A stretch of 64,000 nucleotides of DNA from Siphonodentalium dalli (GCA_032622095.1 CP136063.1:85911980-85975979); one strand, 5' to 3'; positions 13,701 to 19,989 are shown, numbered from the stretch's first letter. Notes: generated by a model not told the origin, from the letters alone. A program made the numbers and translations.

Positions 13701-16700
13701 CATTTATTACAGAGTTATGGCCCTTTGCCATTTTTCACTGATTTTAGGCTCGTTAGCGCGATAACTTCAACAAACGTTATCCGATTTGATTGAAATTTGG
13801 TATATAGGTGTCTCCCAAGAATATCTCGGTCGAGTTCGAAAACTGGCCGGGTCCGATAAAATTTGATAGAGTTATGGCCCTTAATTAGTCATTTTTCACG
13901 AATTGTCAGCTCGTTAGCGCGATAACTTCAACAAACGTTATCCGATTTGATTGAAATTTGGTATATAGGTGTCTCCCAAGAATATCTCGGACGAGTTCGA
14001 AAACCGGCCTGGTCCGATAAAATTTGATAGAGTTATGGCCCTTAATTAGTCATTTTTTTCGCAAATTTTCAGCTCGTTAGCGCGATAATTTAACAAACAT
14101 CATCCTATTTGATTGAAATTTTGATATATAGGTGTCTCCCAAGAATACCTCGGACGAGTTAGAAAACCGGCCCGGTCCGATAAAATTTGATAGAGTTATG
14201 GTCCTTAAGTAGTCATTTTGTACGAATTTTGAGCTCGTTAGCGCGATAACTTCAACATACGTCATCCGATTCAAATATAATTTGGTATATAAGTGTCTTC
14301 CAATAATATCCTGGACGAGTTCGAAAACCAGCCTGGCCCGATAATATTTTATAGAGTTATGGCCCTTAATTAGTCATTTTTCGTGAATTTTTAGCTCGTT
14401 AGCGCTATAACTTCAACAAACGTCCTCCGATTTGTTTAAAATTTGGAATAGACATACTTGCCAAGAATATTTCGGACGAGTTCGAAAACCAGCCTGGCCC
14501 GATAAATTATTCTACCGATACTGATGCACACCATTTGGCGGTAAGCCACCGAAAACGAGACACAGCATCTCTGATGCCACCTCTTGTTTGAAATAATTGT
14601 ATGTGAATCAGTGTGTGAATAGTTTATCTTCTAAGCATGTGACAACAATTTATTCATTATGCAAACCTAGCCTGAGTTTAGTGTGCTTGTCATTTGCAAA
14701 ATGATGTCCCCAGAGGGTGAATTTAGTGACACTATCCTGCACAGCGGGCTAGCATCACTAAATTCACCCTCTGGGAACCTCATCTGGCATGGTTTCATCT
14801 GCAATGGGAGACATAGACTCAGATTGAAGTTCCCAAATGGTGAATATTGTGATGTACACCCATTGGGAACCTTGATTATGCAATGTGTCATCTGCCAATT
14901 TGGAGATATGGAGAAACTAAACTAAAAAAGGTATATAATCTATGGGAAGAAGTTTCTATAGAAATTTGATAATAAGGAAACTTTCCAGAGAAGATGAGGC
15001 CTGCTATGTGGGATAGGGTCACTAAATTCACCCTCTGTGGACCTTATTCTGCAAATGAGGCACACTAAACTCAGGTTCACTCCACACGAACGGTGCTCAC
15101 TTAAGCATGTAAGCACTCAGTGGGTTGATGTTTGCTTGCTTCATAAGTCCTAATATGTTGATTTTACATGTAAAATTTCCCAACAATAAAGGATTCTTGA
15201 GATACAGTGTAATGTGTGAGGGGGTAGCTTACTTATTATTAGGTGTTTAGTAAGGCAGCCTCAGAATTCTTGAGATACAGTGTAATTTGTCAGGGTGAAC
15301 TTACTTATTTTAAGGTGTTTAGATGTTGTATTTAGAGGCATAGTCACTACTGACTTCCTTCTTTTCTCCTCTAGTTTACAAGGATTGGTGGAGTCCAGTT
15401 ACAGAAGAAATTAAAATAAAGAAAAAGGATCCATCAAAACCAGCTACTAACGTGCAACAGAGCAAAGGTGGCAAGAAGGTAAGAAGTTATTCTCTAACAC
15501 TGTTACTCAAATAACTCACACACATGAAGTTAAATATCTGGACAACAGTTATGCCCTAAATAATCGACTGCTTAACCACAGCAGAATTATGGGTAACTTT
15601 TCAGGATTTAGTCGGAAATATGGCTTTTTGCTTTTTGCTATCACTGAGAGCTTTCTGGTGAATGGCAACAAGCCATATTTCCGACAAAATCCTGAAAAGT
15701 TACCCATAATTCTGCTGTGGTTAAGCAGTCGATTATTTAGGGCATTACTGTATATGATTCATGTGAATCAGATGCTTCGATCTCTGTTCGGTTAGGCTTT
15801 TTGTAACCCGATAAATGTGAGGAAAAATAAATTTGATACACGATTCTCATAACAGGTCAAAAATAATTGGAGCAAGCAAGCGACTTATCATTTATTTTTT
15901 TATTTTATTTTGCAAGGTACTGACCAGTCACCCTAATGAATCCTAATGACAATTATAAAAGAAAAAGATCCATTTCAATGATTTATATAATATGAGATAA
16001 GGCAGAGAAAAAGAAAGTTCATTAGGAATGCGGAACTATTATAATATGACTCTGATATCGAGGATGATTAAAAAAAATGTTTAGAACAAAAAGGGCCAAA
16101 ATCATGAAAAATGTTTCGGCCATGGCACTTGTGCATTGGGCGGTTGGGTTACCAGAAACATGCATTATTTTTATTTTGGCCTGAGTTATCTCTATTAGTG
16201 GTATTCAGCTCACTGAGGCTGTCTTCTGTATTTACAGGCTGATAACCAGTCTCCTGATGTATTCATCTCATACCAGTGGGGGAAGCAGCCGCAGATCATA
16301 GAACTCTACAAGAGGCTCATGGGAATGGGATTCAACTGCTGGATGGACATCCATCAGATGGGAGGCGGGGATTCACTGTTCGATAAAATTGACAAAGGAG
16401 TTAGAGGATGTAAAGTTGTGTTATCGAGCATAACTGAGAAGTACGGAATATCCGCAAACTGTAGAAGGGAGGTAAGTCTGGCGGACGCATTAAAAAAACC
16501 AATAATTCCGATGCTGATGGAGAAGATTGATTGGCCGCCCAAAGGACCAATGAGCATGGTGTTCACAGAAATGTTGTTCATTAATTTCTATCGAGATCCA
16601 GATGTTCAAACAAAATGGGAAGGTCCGAAATTTGATGAACTGATTGAAAAGATAAGAGAAAAACTACCAGATTCAACGTCTGATAAGGAACCAAATAAAA

Positions 16701-17284
16701 CTGAGAAGAATAAAGATGAGAATGTGAAAAATGAAAAACAGCAAGCCAAAGGTACATCTGTAGTCAAAAAGGAGACAGTTATTAAATCAACGAAAACTGA
16801 GACTAAGGTCGAAACTGTAAAAGAAAAAAATTTAAAAAAGCAGAAATCCCGATCTGATTTGAATACTAATTCACAGAATAGTGATAAAAGTGATCAAAAA
16901 GCTGATAAAACAAAACCTGATTCATTAAATAAACAGTCTGAGAAAAAAGGGCCGAGTTCAACTACAGACAAAAAATCTACCCTTAATTCTTTGAACAAAG
17001 GAAATAAAGGAAAGGCTACGCCTGAGTCAACCTCTAAGAAGAATTCCTCTTTAAATTCTTCTTCTCAGAGTGATAAAGATAAAATTGTGGTGGATGATTC
17101 GAAGGAAGATGATATTTCTGCTGGACCGTCTGATAAAGCTGACAAGAAGGCAATACTTGGCAGGCTAAACAAACGGATGGAGGGAATGGCCGAGCAACAA
17201 GCTCGGAATGAGTGGAAGAAGGTTAAGAATGTGGGTATGGCCGTTTCTGCTGTCAATAAGAGTCAATCCTGCTCAGTTCTTTGA
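1502..17284 (+). CDS. Helical-repeat / coiled-coil / Death / TIR / TIR protein with CaaX-like C terminus (9 exons)
   Basis: Coding exons: 1502-1702, 3841-4059, 6558-6775, 8106-8337, 9656-9929, 11002-11261, 13232-13469, 15375-15478, 16238-17284. All introns are GT-AG and phases match throughout, giving 930 codons plus TGA. Residues 1-213 form three ~70-residue helical repeats; 214-290 an acidic coiled coil; ~305-381 a Death domain; ~397-540 TIR1; 589-725 TIR2; 726-926 a Lys/Ser/Asp-rich tail; 927-930 CSVL, a CaaX-type prenylation box whose final Leu favours geranylgeranylation. Both TIRs have the SYQWG start, a CWMDI..QMGGGD BB-loop region, NCxREV with the putative catalytic Glu (E468, E660), and WPPxG. 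The family suggests an innate-immune or NAD-cleaving signalling protein, cytosolic or membrane-tethered; this is inferred. It is not MyD88 (one TIR of another subtype) nor a SARM1 orthologue (no SAM domains). The start codon is the least certain part: upstream exons may exist. Confidence 0.85.
1780..2130 (+). repeat. Two tandem ~159-bp units of a GATAACT repeat family (intron 1)
   Basis: GATGATAACTTTAGTTTGG recurs at 1801 and 1960. Each unit continues with GGAACCAAATTTGGT, a CCAGACCAAAATA block and TTTTCGACTTAGAATTTT. The layout matches the five-unit array at 13749-14520 and the copies at 6130-6480, 37905-38200 and 60110-60330. Confidence 0.65.
2131..3205. repeat. Interspersed repeat with AGATGGC-type blocks (intron 1)
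   Basis: Two copies of one sequence, around 2335-2450 and 3065-3190, share TCTTCGGGGTGACCT, GGATGGGAGCCA and a CAGCAGCCATCTTT block. A related 'gccatctt' block occurs at 2600-2615 and on the other strand near 40170. No transposase or terminal structure was found. Confidence 0.5.
3209..3672 (+). repeat. Foldback repeat, family 6 (full length, intron 1)
   Basis: Two hairpins (3250-3335 and 3555-3650), each with arms containing CCAGAGGGTGAATTTAGTGA and its complement, are separated by a ~200-bp spacer with GGAAAGTTTC. Outer ends GAGTTTAGTG and CACTAAACTC are inverted. Copies lie at 14665-15077 (opposite orientation), 23247-23690 and, internally deleted, 22094-22290. Confidence 0.75.
3841..4059 (+). 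CDS. Exon 2: helical repeat 2 (residues 68-140)
   Basis: Acceptor GATATTGCAG at 3831-3840, donor GTAGTG at 4060; 219 nt, phase 0 on both sides. Helical, with PLIDDL at residues 108-113. The exon has the size and phase expected of a unit that could be duplicated or lost without a frameshift. Confidence 0.85.
4095..4457. repeat. 363-bp element with long terminal inverted repeats
   Basis: The ends GAACGTTCAGACGACCACGA and (reverse complement of the right end) GAACGTTCAGATGACCACGA match over about 38 bp with few differences. It lies 35 bp after the exon 2 donor. No target duplication was clear, so the class is unknown. Confidence 0.75.
4458..5012. other. Intron 2, unassigned
   Basis: No repeat or exon recognised. 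One open frame at 4660-4860 has no family features. Confidence 0.4.
5013..5221. repeat. Mariner-like foldback MITE, family 5
   Basis: Near-perfect palindrome with ends TACAGTAAT/ATTACTGTA, i.e. a TA target with CAGTAAT terminal repeats, as expected of Tc1/mariner-type MITEs. The arms contain AATCGACTCCTTAACCACAG and GAATTATGGGTAA. Confidence 0.8.
5300..5735. repeat. Foldback element with duplicated left arm (intron 2)
   Basis: ATCTCCTACTATACTCAACA near 5301 is the inverse of GTTGAATAGAGTAGGAGAT near 5717, and AATTATAATGAAAATGAGT is mirrored by ACTCACATTTCATTATAATT. The left arm occurs twice in tandem (about 5280-5435 and 5445-5590), giving a 2:1 foldback. Confidence 0.65.
5846..6059. repeat. 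TTAA MITE, family 3 (hairpin)
   Basis: TTAACCCTTTCAGTGCCAAG ... CTTGGCACTGAAAGGGTTAA: an almost perfect ~100-bp-arm hairpin bordered by TTAA, with AGAGCTCT near the centre. Copies at 10243-10456 and 17877-18091. Confidence 0.85.
6130..6480 (+). repeat. ~160-bp GATAACT repeat units (intron 2)
   Basis: Starts with CGTCCGTTCGG and continues through a GGATCGAAACGAAATTTAAT block, CAAAACACAGGTCAAGTTCG and ATTATGGTTATTTTCGACTT. The second unit, GGATGATAACTTTACTTTTA at about 6341, is more diverged. Confidence 0.55.
6558..6775 (+). CDS. Exon 3: helical repeat 3 (residues 141-213, split codon)
   Basis: Acceptor TTTATAG ends at 6557; donor GTAAGC at 6776; 218 nt. It starts EDAQKIINF and ends GR plus two bases (AG) that pair with the C of exon 4 to make Ser213. 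PLID at residues 184-187 aligns with exons 1 and 2 at about 75-residue spacing. Helical throughout. Confidence 0.85.
6851..7247 (+). repeat. TTAA MITE, family 2 (intron 3)
   Basis: TTAACCCTTTACCCAACAAA ... TTGGGTAAAGGATTAA. It contains two hairpin cassettes (ATGCATTCTCTTATATATGC stems) separated by an A/T-rich spacer. Copies: 11811-12209, 19495-19772 (reverse, shortened), 24717-25098. It starts 75 bp after exon 3. Confidence 0.85.
7248..8105. other. Intron 3 remainder
   Basis: At about 7330-7440 the block CGACCCTTGAGCAAGGTCAC is shared with 39350-39400 (GTGACCCTTGAGCAAGGTTG), so an unnamed dispersed repeat is present. Nothing else was recognised. Confidence 0.4.
8106..8337 (+). CDS. Exon 4: acidic coiled coil (residues 213-290)
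   Basis: Acceptor TTTTACTATAG ends at 8105; donor GTATAT at 8338. The first base completes Ser213, then [19 protein letters not shown] and on. The 77 residues are a continuous heptad-like helix rich in Glu, Asp and Lys, with no Pro and one Gly. It probably mediates oligomerisation, placed between the solenoid and the Death domain. Confidence 0.85.
8372..8607 (+). repeat. TTAA MITE, family 1 (intron 4)
   Basis: Contains TACTAAATACTCATTGAAG, AGGAAATGTTTAGATAATAA and ends AAGGGTTAA (TTAA 8604-8607). The left TTAA is not preserved. It starts 34 bp after exon 4 and shares its right TTAA with the next element. Confidence 0.7.
8604..9506 (+). repeat. TTAA element, family 7, copy 1 (intron 4)
   Basis: The right end GAAAATTAAGTGGGCCTTTAA matches the terminal repeats of the copy at 54365-56037, and about 8675-9060 is collinear with 54407-54437 plus 55644-55980. 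The left end (TTAAAGGGACATAC) is diverged. This copy has ~400 bp (9060-9450) absent from the other, including an inverted pair around GTTAAC and TGCAATAACGTTAAC. Confidence 0.75.
9656..9929 (+). CDS. Exon 5: Death domain (residues 291-381)
   Basis: Acceptor CATTTTACCAG ends at 9655; donor GTAGGT at 9930; 274 nt, phase 0 in and phase 1 out. The peptide has a Death-fold pattern: [20 protein letters not shown] around W314, a helix with MAVLSDIYG, then [20 protein letters not shown]. Death domains make homotypic contacts in receptor and adaptor complexes. In-frame Met codons upstream of 9656 belong to the intron and are not used in this model. Confidence 0.88.
9930..10242. other. Intron 5, first part
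   Basis: Nothing recognised in this 313-bp stretch. Confidence 0.4.
10243..10456. repeat. TTAA MITE, family 3 (intron 5)
   Basis: TTAACCCTTTCAGTGCCAAG ... GGCACTGAAAGGGTTAA, near-perfect hairpin bordered by TTAA at 10243-10246 and 10453-10456. Confidence 0.87.
10607..10775. repeat. Mariner-like foldback MITE, family 5, left arm deleted (intron 5)
   Basis: TACAGTAATGCTCTAAATAA ... ATTACTGTA. The left arm lacks about 45 bp (GGATTTAGTC... to the centre), leaving an asymmetric hairpin. Confidence 0.83.
11002..11261 (+). CDS. Exon 6: N-terminal half of TIR domain 1 (residues 382-468)
   Basis: Acceptor ATATCTTTCAG ends at 11001; donor GTAAAA at 11262; 260 nt. After an acidic lead ([15 protein letters not shown]) comes QLFLSYQWG (strand A/box 1), then [12 protein letters not shown] (BB-loop region) and [12 protein letters not shown], ending NCNRE. 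The last residue, E468, sits where SARM1 has its catalytic Glu. The intron falls immediately after that codon. Confidence 0.9.
11300..11572 (+). repeat. TTAA MITE, family 1 (intron 6)
   Basis: TTAACCCTTTCTATACTAAA ... GAATGGGTTAA with TTAA at both borders; it begins 39 bp after the exon 6 donor. It holds the inverted pair around TAAGTTCAACAAA and TTTGCTGAACTTA. Confidence 0.82.
11811..12209 (+). repeat. TTAA MITE, family 2 (intron 6)
   Basis: TTAACCCTTTACCCAACAAA ... GGGTAAAGGGTTAA. Both hairpin cassettes are intact (12 kb region, stems of CCAATGCATTCTCTTATATA type). Long open frames on both strands here are by-products of the palindromes. Confidence 0.87.
12476..13186 (+). repeat. TTAA MITE, family 4, split by a nested insertion (intron 6)
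   Basis: The left end TTAACCCTTCCATGACTGGA runs to GCATTCTCTTAT at about 12541; the remainder resumes with ATATATGCAAGTTCCCATAG at about 12990 and ends TCATGAAAGGGATAA (right TTAA mutated to ATAA). The nested piece is described separately. The right border lies 45 bp before exon 7. Confidence 0.75.
12542..12989. repeat. Insertion nested in the family 4 MITE
   Basis: About 448 bp interrupt the first hairpin cassette of the MITE. The right part is a foldback: ACAGAACACAACTTGCAT (about 12827) is inverse to ATGCACGTTGTGTTCTGT (about 12970), with an inner palindrome TCGCTCGAGCTAAGCTCTCG. A 67-codon frame at 12608-12808 has no family features. Confidence 0.6.
13232..13469 (+). CDS. Exon 7: C-terminal half of TIR domain 1 (residues 469-547)
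   Basis: Acceptor TTTTACCGCAG ends at 13231; donor GTAAGT at 13470; 238 nt. It continues the TIR with [24 protein letters not shown] and [10 protein letters not shown], aligning residue for residue with TIR2, and then PAPKYRELL. It ends in a phase-1 T that joins TT of exon 8 to give Phe548. Confidence 0.9.
13536..14520 (+). repeat. Tandem array, five ~161-bp units (intron 7)
   Basis: CTCGTTAGCGCGATAA recurs at 13749, 13910, 14073, 14234 and 14395 (last with one change), i.e. spacing 161, 163, 161, 161. Each unit contains GATTGAAATTTGGTATATAG, a TCTCCCAAGAATA block and GAGTTATGGCCCTTAATTAG. A GC-rich lead (GGGGGACGGTGGGCGGACGG) precedes the array. Similar ~160-bp core repeats are known from bivalve transposons of the pearl type; the link is inferred. 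Confidence 0.8.
14665..15077 (-). repeat. Foldback repeat, family 6 (intron 7)
   Basis: GCCTGAGTTTAGTGTGCTTG opens the element; hairpin CCAGAGGGTGAATTTAGTGA/TCACTAAATTCACCCTCTGG follows, then a spacer with TTCTATAGAAATTTGATAA and a partial second hairpin before CACACTAAACTCAGG. It is the reverse orientation of 3209-3672; the second hairpin has lost one arm. Confidence 0.7.
15375..15478 (+). CDS. Exon 8: inter-TIR linker (residues 548-582)
   Basis: Acceptor TCTCCTCTAG ends at 15374; donor GTAAGA at 15479; 104 nt. It encodes [18 protein letters not shown] and then a Lys/Gln-rich stretch. The first part probably packs on the end of TIR1; the rest is a basic linker. Confidence 0.82.
15544..15752. 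repeat. Mariner-like foldback MITE, family 5 (intron 8)
   Basis: ACAGTTATGCCCTAAATAAT ... GGCATTACTGTA; both arms present, 65 bp after exon 8. It has the variant GACTGCTTAACC on the left and GGTTAAGCAGTC on the right, a matched pair of changes in both arms. Confidence 0.82.
15753..16237. other. Intron 8 remainder
   Basis: No repeat or exon recognised before the acceptor TCTGTATTTACAG. Confidence 0.4.
16238..17284 (+). CDS. Exon 9: TIR domain 2, charged tail, CaaX-like end (residues 583-930)
   Basis: A single 1,047-nt exon. TIR2 runs from DVFISYQWG (589) through [30 protein letters not shown] (E660), [19 protein letters not shown] and MLFINF to about residue 725, roughly 60% identical by eye to TIR1. 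Unlike TIR1 it has no intron after the Glu codon. The tail is rich in Lys, Ser, Asp and Thr and lacks clear domains (low complexity, probably disordered) until a basic helix ([10 protein letters not shown]). The final residues NKSQSCSVL fit a CaaX box. TGA at 17282-17284. Confidence 0.92.
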   Translation, partial: ADNQSPDVFISYQWGKQPQIIELYKRLMGMGFNCWMDIHQMGGGDSLFDKIDKGVRGCKVVLSSITEKYGISANCRREVSLADALKKPIIPMLMEKIDWPPKGPMSMVFTEMLFINFYRDPDVQTKWEGPKFDELIEKIREKLPDSTSDKEPNKTEKNKDENVKNEKQQAKGTSVVKKETVIKSTKTETKVETVKEKNLKKQKSRSDLNTNSQNSDKSDQKADKTKPDSLNKQSEKKGPSSTTDKKSTLNSLNKGNKGKATPESTSKKNSSLNSSSQSDKDKIVVDDSKEDDISAGPSDKADKKAILGRLNKRMEGMAEQQARNEWKKVKNVGMAVSAVNKSQSCSVL

Positions 17285-17880
17285 GAGGACGTTGGACAGA
17301 ATTTTATGACTCATAACCCATTCATGATGGGAGCTGCGGTGGTGCAGCATTAAAGATCCTGTGCCAATGCATTCTCTTATATATGCGAGTCTCCCATAAA
17401 GAGCATCGCATATATTAGAGAATATAGTGGCTTACAAGGTCAAGGTAAATATTGTTAGGCCAATGTATTCTTTTATATATGCGAGGCTCCCTATGGTTTA
17501 GATATCTGCTTGGACAAAACAATTATTGAACACTCTTCTGAATGCCCTCATAGTGGTGAACATCCATACCAAATTACATTGCGATCCGATAACCTGTGGC
17601 TGAGATATCTGGTCGGATGGACAAAATACTAACATTTGCAGATAAACAAAGATGAATAATAACTAAAACGGAAAACTTGAATAAAAAAATTGAACCTAAT
17701 CCAAATCCAAATACCTGTGGTGGAGTTATCTGCCCGGACAGATGGACTGACGAATGCATTCCAATATACCCACAATGTCCTTTGGTTTATATGGGAAAAT
17801 AAATGGGAGACTCGCATATATAAGAGAATGCATTGGCACTTTCGCATAATTTTAGGAAGCTCCAGTCATGAAAGGGTTAA
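17285..17880 (-). repeat. Family 4 MITE forming the start of the 3' UTR, split by an insertion
   Basis: The MITE begins at 17312 (CATAACCC, TTAA mutated), 28 bp after the stop codon, and runs in reverse orientation to TTAA 17877-17880. Between about 17498 and 17804 it is interrupted by ~300 bp that separate CTCCCTATGG from GAGACTCGCATATATAAGAG. The 3' UTR is therefore probably transposon-derived. Confidence 0.75.
17349..17354 (+). terminator. Candidate polyadenylation signal ATTAAA
   Basis: ATTAAA lies 65 bp after the stop codon, inside the MITE. Later AATAAA hexamers at 17680-17685 and 17798-17803 are alternatives. None can be proved from sequence alone. Confidence 0.35.
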
Positions 17881-18091
17881 CCCTTTCAGTGCCAAGTGCG
17901 ATTTTTGTATCAACCCATATTTCCTTGATCATTTTTCAAATTTATTGATTATAATAATGTGATACATTGATGGAAAGAGCTCTTAGAGCTCTTTCTATCA
18001 ATGTATCACATTATAATAATCAATAAATTTGAAAAATGATCAAGGAAATATGGGTTGATACAAAAATCGCACTTGGCACTGAACGGGTTAA
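17877..18091. repeat. TTAA MITE, family 3
   Basis: TTAACCCTTTCAGTGCCAAG ... CACTGAACGGGTTAA hairpin. Its left TTAA (17877-17880) is also the right TTAA of the family 4 copy, so it inserted exactly at that border. Confidence 0.87.
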
Positions 18092-18148
18092 TATTCAGGC
18101 CTCAAATTAAATCTAGTAATTGCATGCATTTGTTACATTCTGGTGATA

Positions 18149-18393
18149 TTAACCCGTTCTATACCAAATGGATTCTCCCACCAAGTTAAAAAAGTGTACA
18201 TCGGAATGGTCTATTATTGATTTGGAGGGATGTACAGTTAATATATAAAGCAGATGACAGATAATAAAGTGCAGAAGGAGTCCTATTTATTGAGGGAAGT
18301 GTTCAGATAATAAGTTCAACAAACGACCTATTATCTGAACATTTCCTACAGGATAACTACTCATCAATGAGTGTTTAGTATAGCAAGGGTTAA
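18149..18393 (-). repeat. TTAA MITE, family 1 (reverse)
   Basis: TTAACCCGTTCTATACCAAA ... GCAAGGGTTAA, TTAA on both sides; contains GTGTTCAGATAATAAGTTCA and the block TCATCAATGAGTGTTTAGTA. Confidence 0.8.
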
Positions 18394-18871
18394 ATAGACT
18401 ATGACTTTTAATATTTCTAAAACTTTGCAAATTGTCGATAGAAGATTGATTTCTTCTCTGCTACTCAATAATGAAACAGTATCAGAAGCAATAATGAAGT
18501 CAGTAAGTAATCACATTAATGCAGATGAAATTAGACATATTTATGAAATTCTGCTAGATCAGTTACACCAGTCTTAATATATCTTTGTGAAAAAGCAATG
18601 TGGTCCGTCGAAGTAATGAGAATGCAACTGGTGCCAAAGATTTGATACAACTCAAATCAGGACAGCCGATATCAAATCAAATCAGATAAAAGATTCTGAA
18701 TCAAATTGAATCAGTTCACAGGGCCCTAATGTTAATCACCGGATTGTCCTAAATTCAAACAATTACTAGGTTTAATTGAGTCCTGAATAATATGAGTCAC
18801 TTTAAAGATTGGGCATTATACTGCTGCCAGACTTCTAAATCCATTCTTTGCTTAATATTCTCCTATCAGTT

Positions 18872-19073
18872 ATTAAAGTATAGACTAGAATAGTCTATTA
18901 TTCATCTGGAGGGATGTTCAGGAAATATAAGCAGACAACAGATAATGCAAGTGCTGAAGGATTTCTATTCATTGGGGAGAAATGTTGAGATAATATGCCA
19001 TTTGTTGAACTAATTATCTGGACATTTCCTAAAGGAACTCTCATCTGTGAGTATTTAGTAAAGAATGGGTTAA
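18872..19073 (-). repeat. TTAA MITE, family 1 (reverse, left end decayed)
   Basis: ATTCATCTGGAGGGATGTTC ... GTATTTAGTAAAGAATGGGT with TTAA at 19070-19073; the left border is not clear. Confidence 0.65.
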
Positions 19074-19494
19074 AATGTTTTGAAGCCTAAAATTTAATCA
19101 GACATTAGATGTCAAAAGTTTCAGCATTAAAAAATAGACAAGTATTTTCCCAAAAAGTTTTAGTTTGTGGGAAAATTTTACTCTATTTTTCTAATTCAGA
19201 GAGTGATGAGCCAAACAGGCTGCAGCAAAATGCTTAATTTATGCAGCGATGTATATTTACGTCCATGATTTATGCTATGTTTTATACTTTATGTTACCCA
19301 GCTGAAAAAATGTTCAGTGATTGACCAGCAATATATACACAATATGTCTATAGTTATATATATTTACTGCTAATTCCATGGGAACTAGTCCGAATTTTTG
19401 TCTCAATAATGGCAAAAAATCTAGTAGATGACCCCTGTTCAATTATTACAACAATAACACTAATTTATATCAGACAGAAAGCTTTTAACCCTTT
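19074..19494. other. Unassigned
   Basis: Nothing recognised apart from a local inverted pair TTTTCCCAAAAAGTTTTAGT/TGTGGGAAAATTTT near 19150. Confidence 0.35.
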
Positions 19495-19772
19495 ACCCAA
19501 CAGAACGGCCCTGTGCCAATGCATTCTCTTATATATGCGAGTCGACCATAGGTCGCCTCGCATATATAAGAGAATGCATTGGCTTAACACATTAAAAATT
19601 ATAAAATTGTTAAAGAATGTAAGAAAAAATGGTAAAAAGTGTTAAAAAAAGATTTTGTTTAGGCCAATGTATATCCATATTTGTATGGTTTTATTGAGAC
19701 AGACCCAAGATATTTTAGGCTGTTGAAGCTTTATTTGGCCGGTTTTGGCCGGTTTGTTGGGTAAAGGGTTAA
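19495..19772 (-). repeat. TTAA MITE, family 2 (reverse, one cassette lost)
   Basis: TTAACCCTTTACCCAACAGA ... TTGGGTAAAGGGTTAA. One hairpin cassette is intact; the second is collapsed to TAGGCCAATGTATATCCATA, fusing into the GATATCC/CATATTTG part. Confidence 0.82.
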
Positions 19773-19989
19773 GATGATTAAACATGTAAATCATTGGTAA
19801 TTCCCCTAATTATGTCTGGTTGTCAAATAAATGAATGTTAAATTCATAATGTGGATATGGTGAAAGGTAATGAATATCTTGTTTTCTGATGTGGGAAGAT
19901 ATCATTCAAATAAAGAGTGTCCACTGAATCATTGTACAATAATCTTACTAACCTCTTTGCTTCTATAAAATGTCCTGTTGTGTGCTAAT

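Noticed and set aside
13749-14520. CRISPR-like array
   Set aside because: Units of 161 bp are contiguous with no unique spacers, in animal DNA; a tandem repeat.
9656-17284. Annotation as MyD88
   Set aside because: Death followed by TIR fits MyD88, but there are two TIRs of the CWMD/QMGGGD subtype, a long N-terminal helical region and a CaaX end.
1502-17284. Annotation as a SARM1 orthologue
   Set aside because: No SAM domains, an extra TIR and a Death domain; the similarity is in overall plan only.
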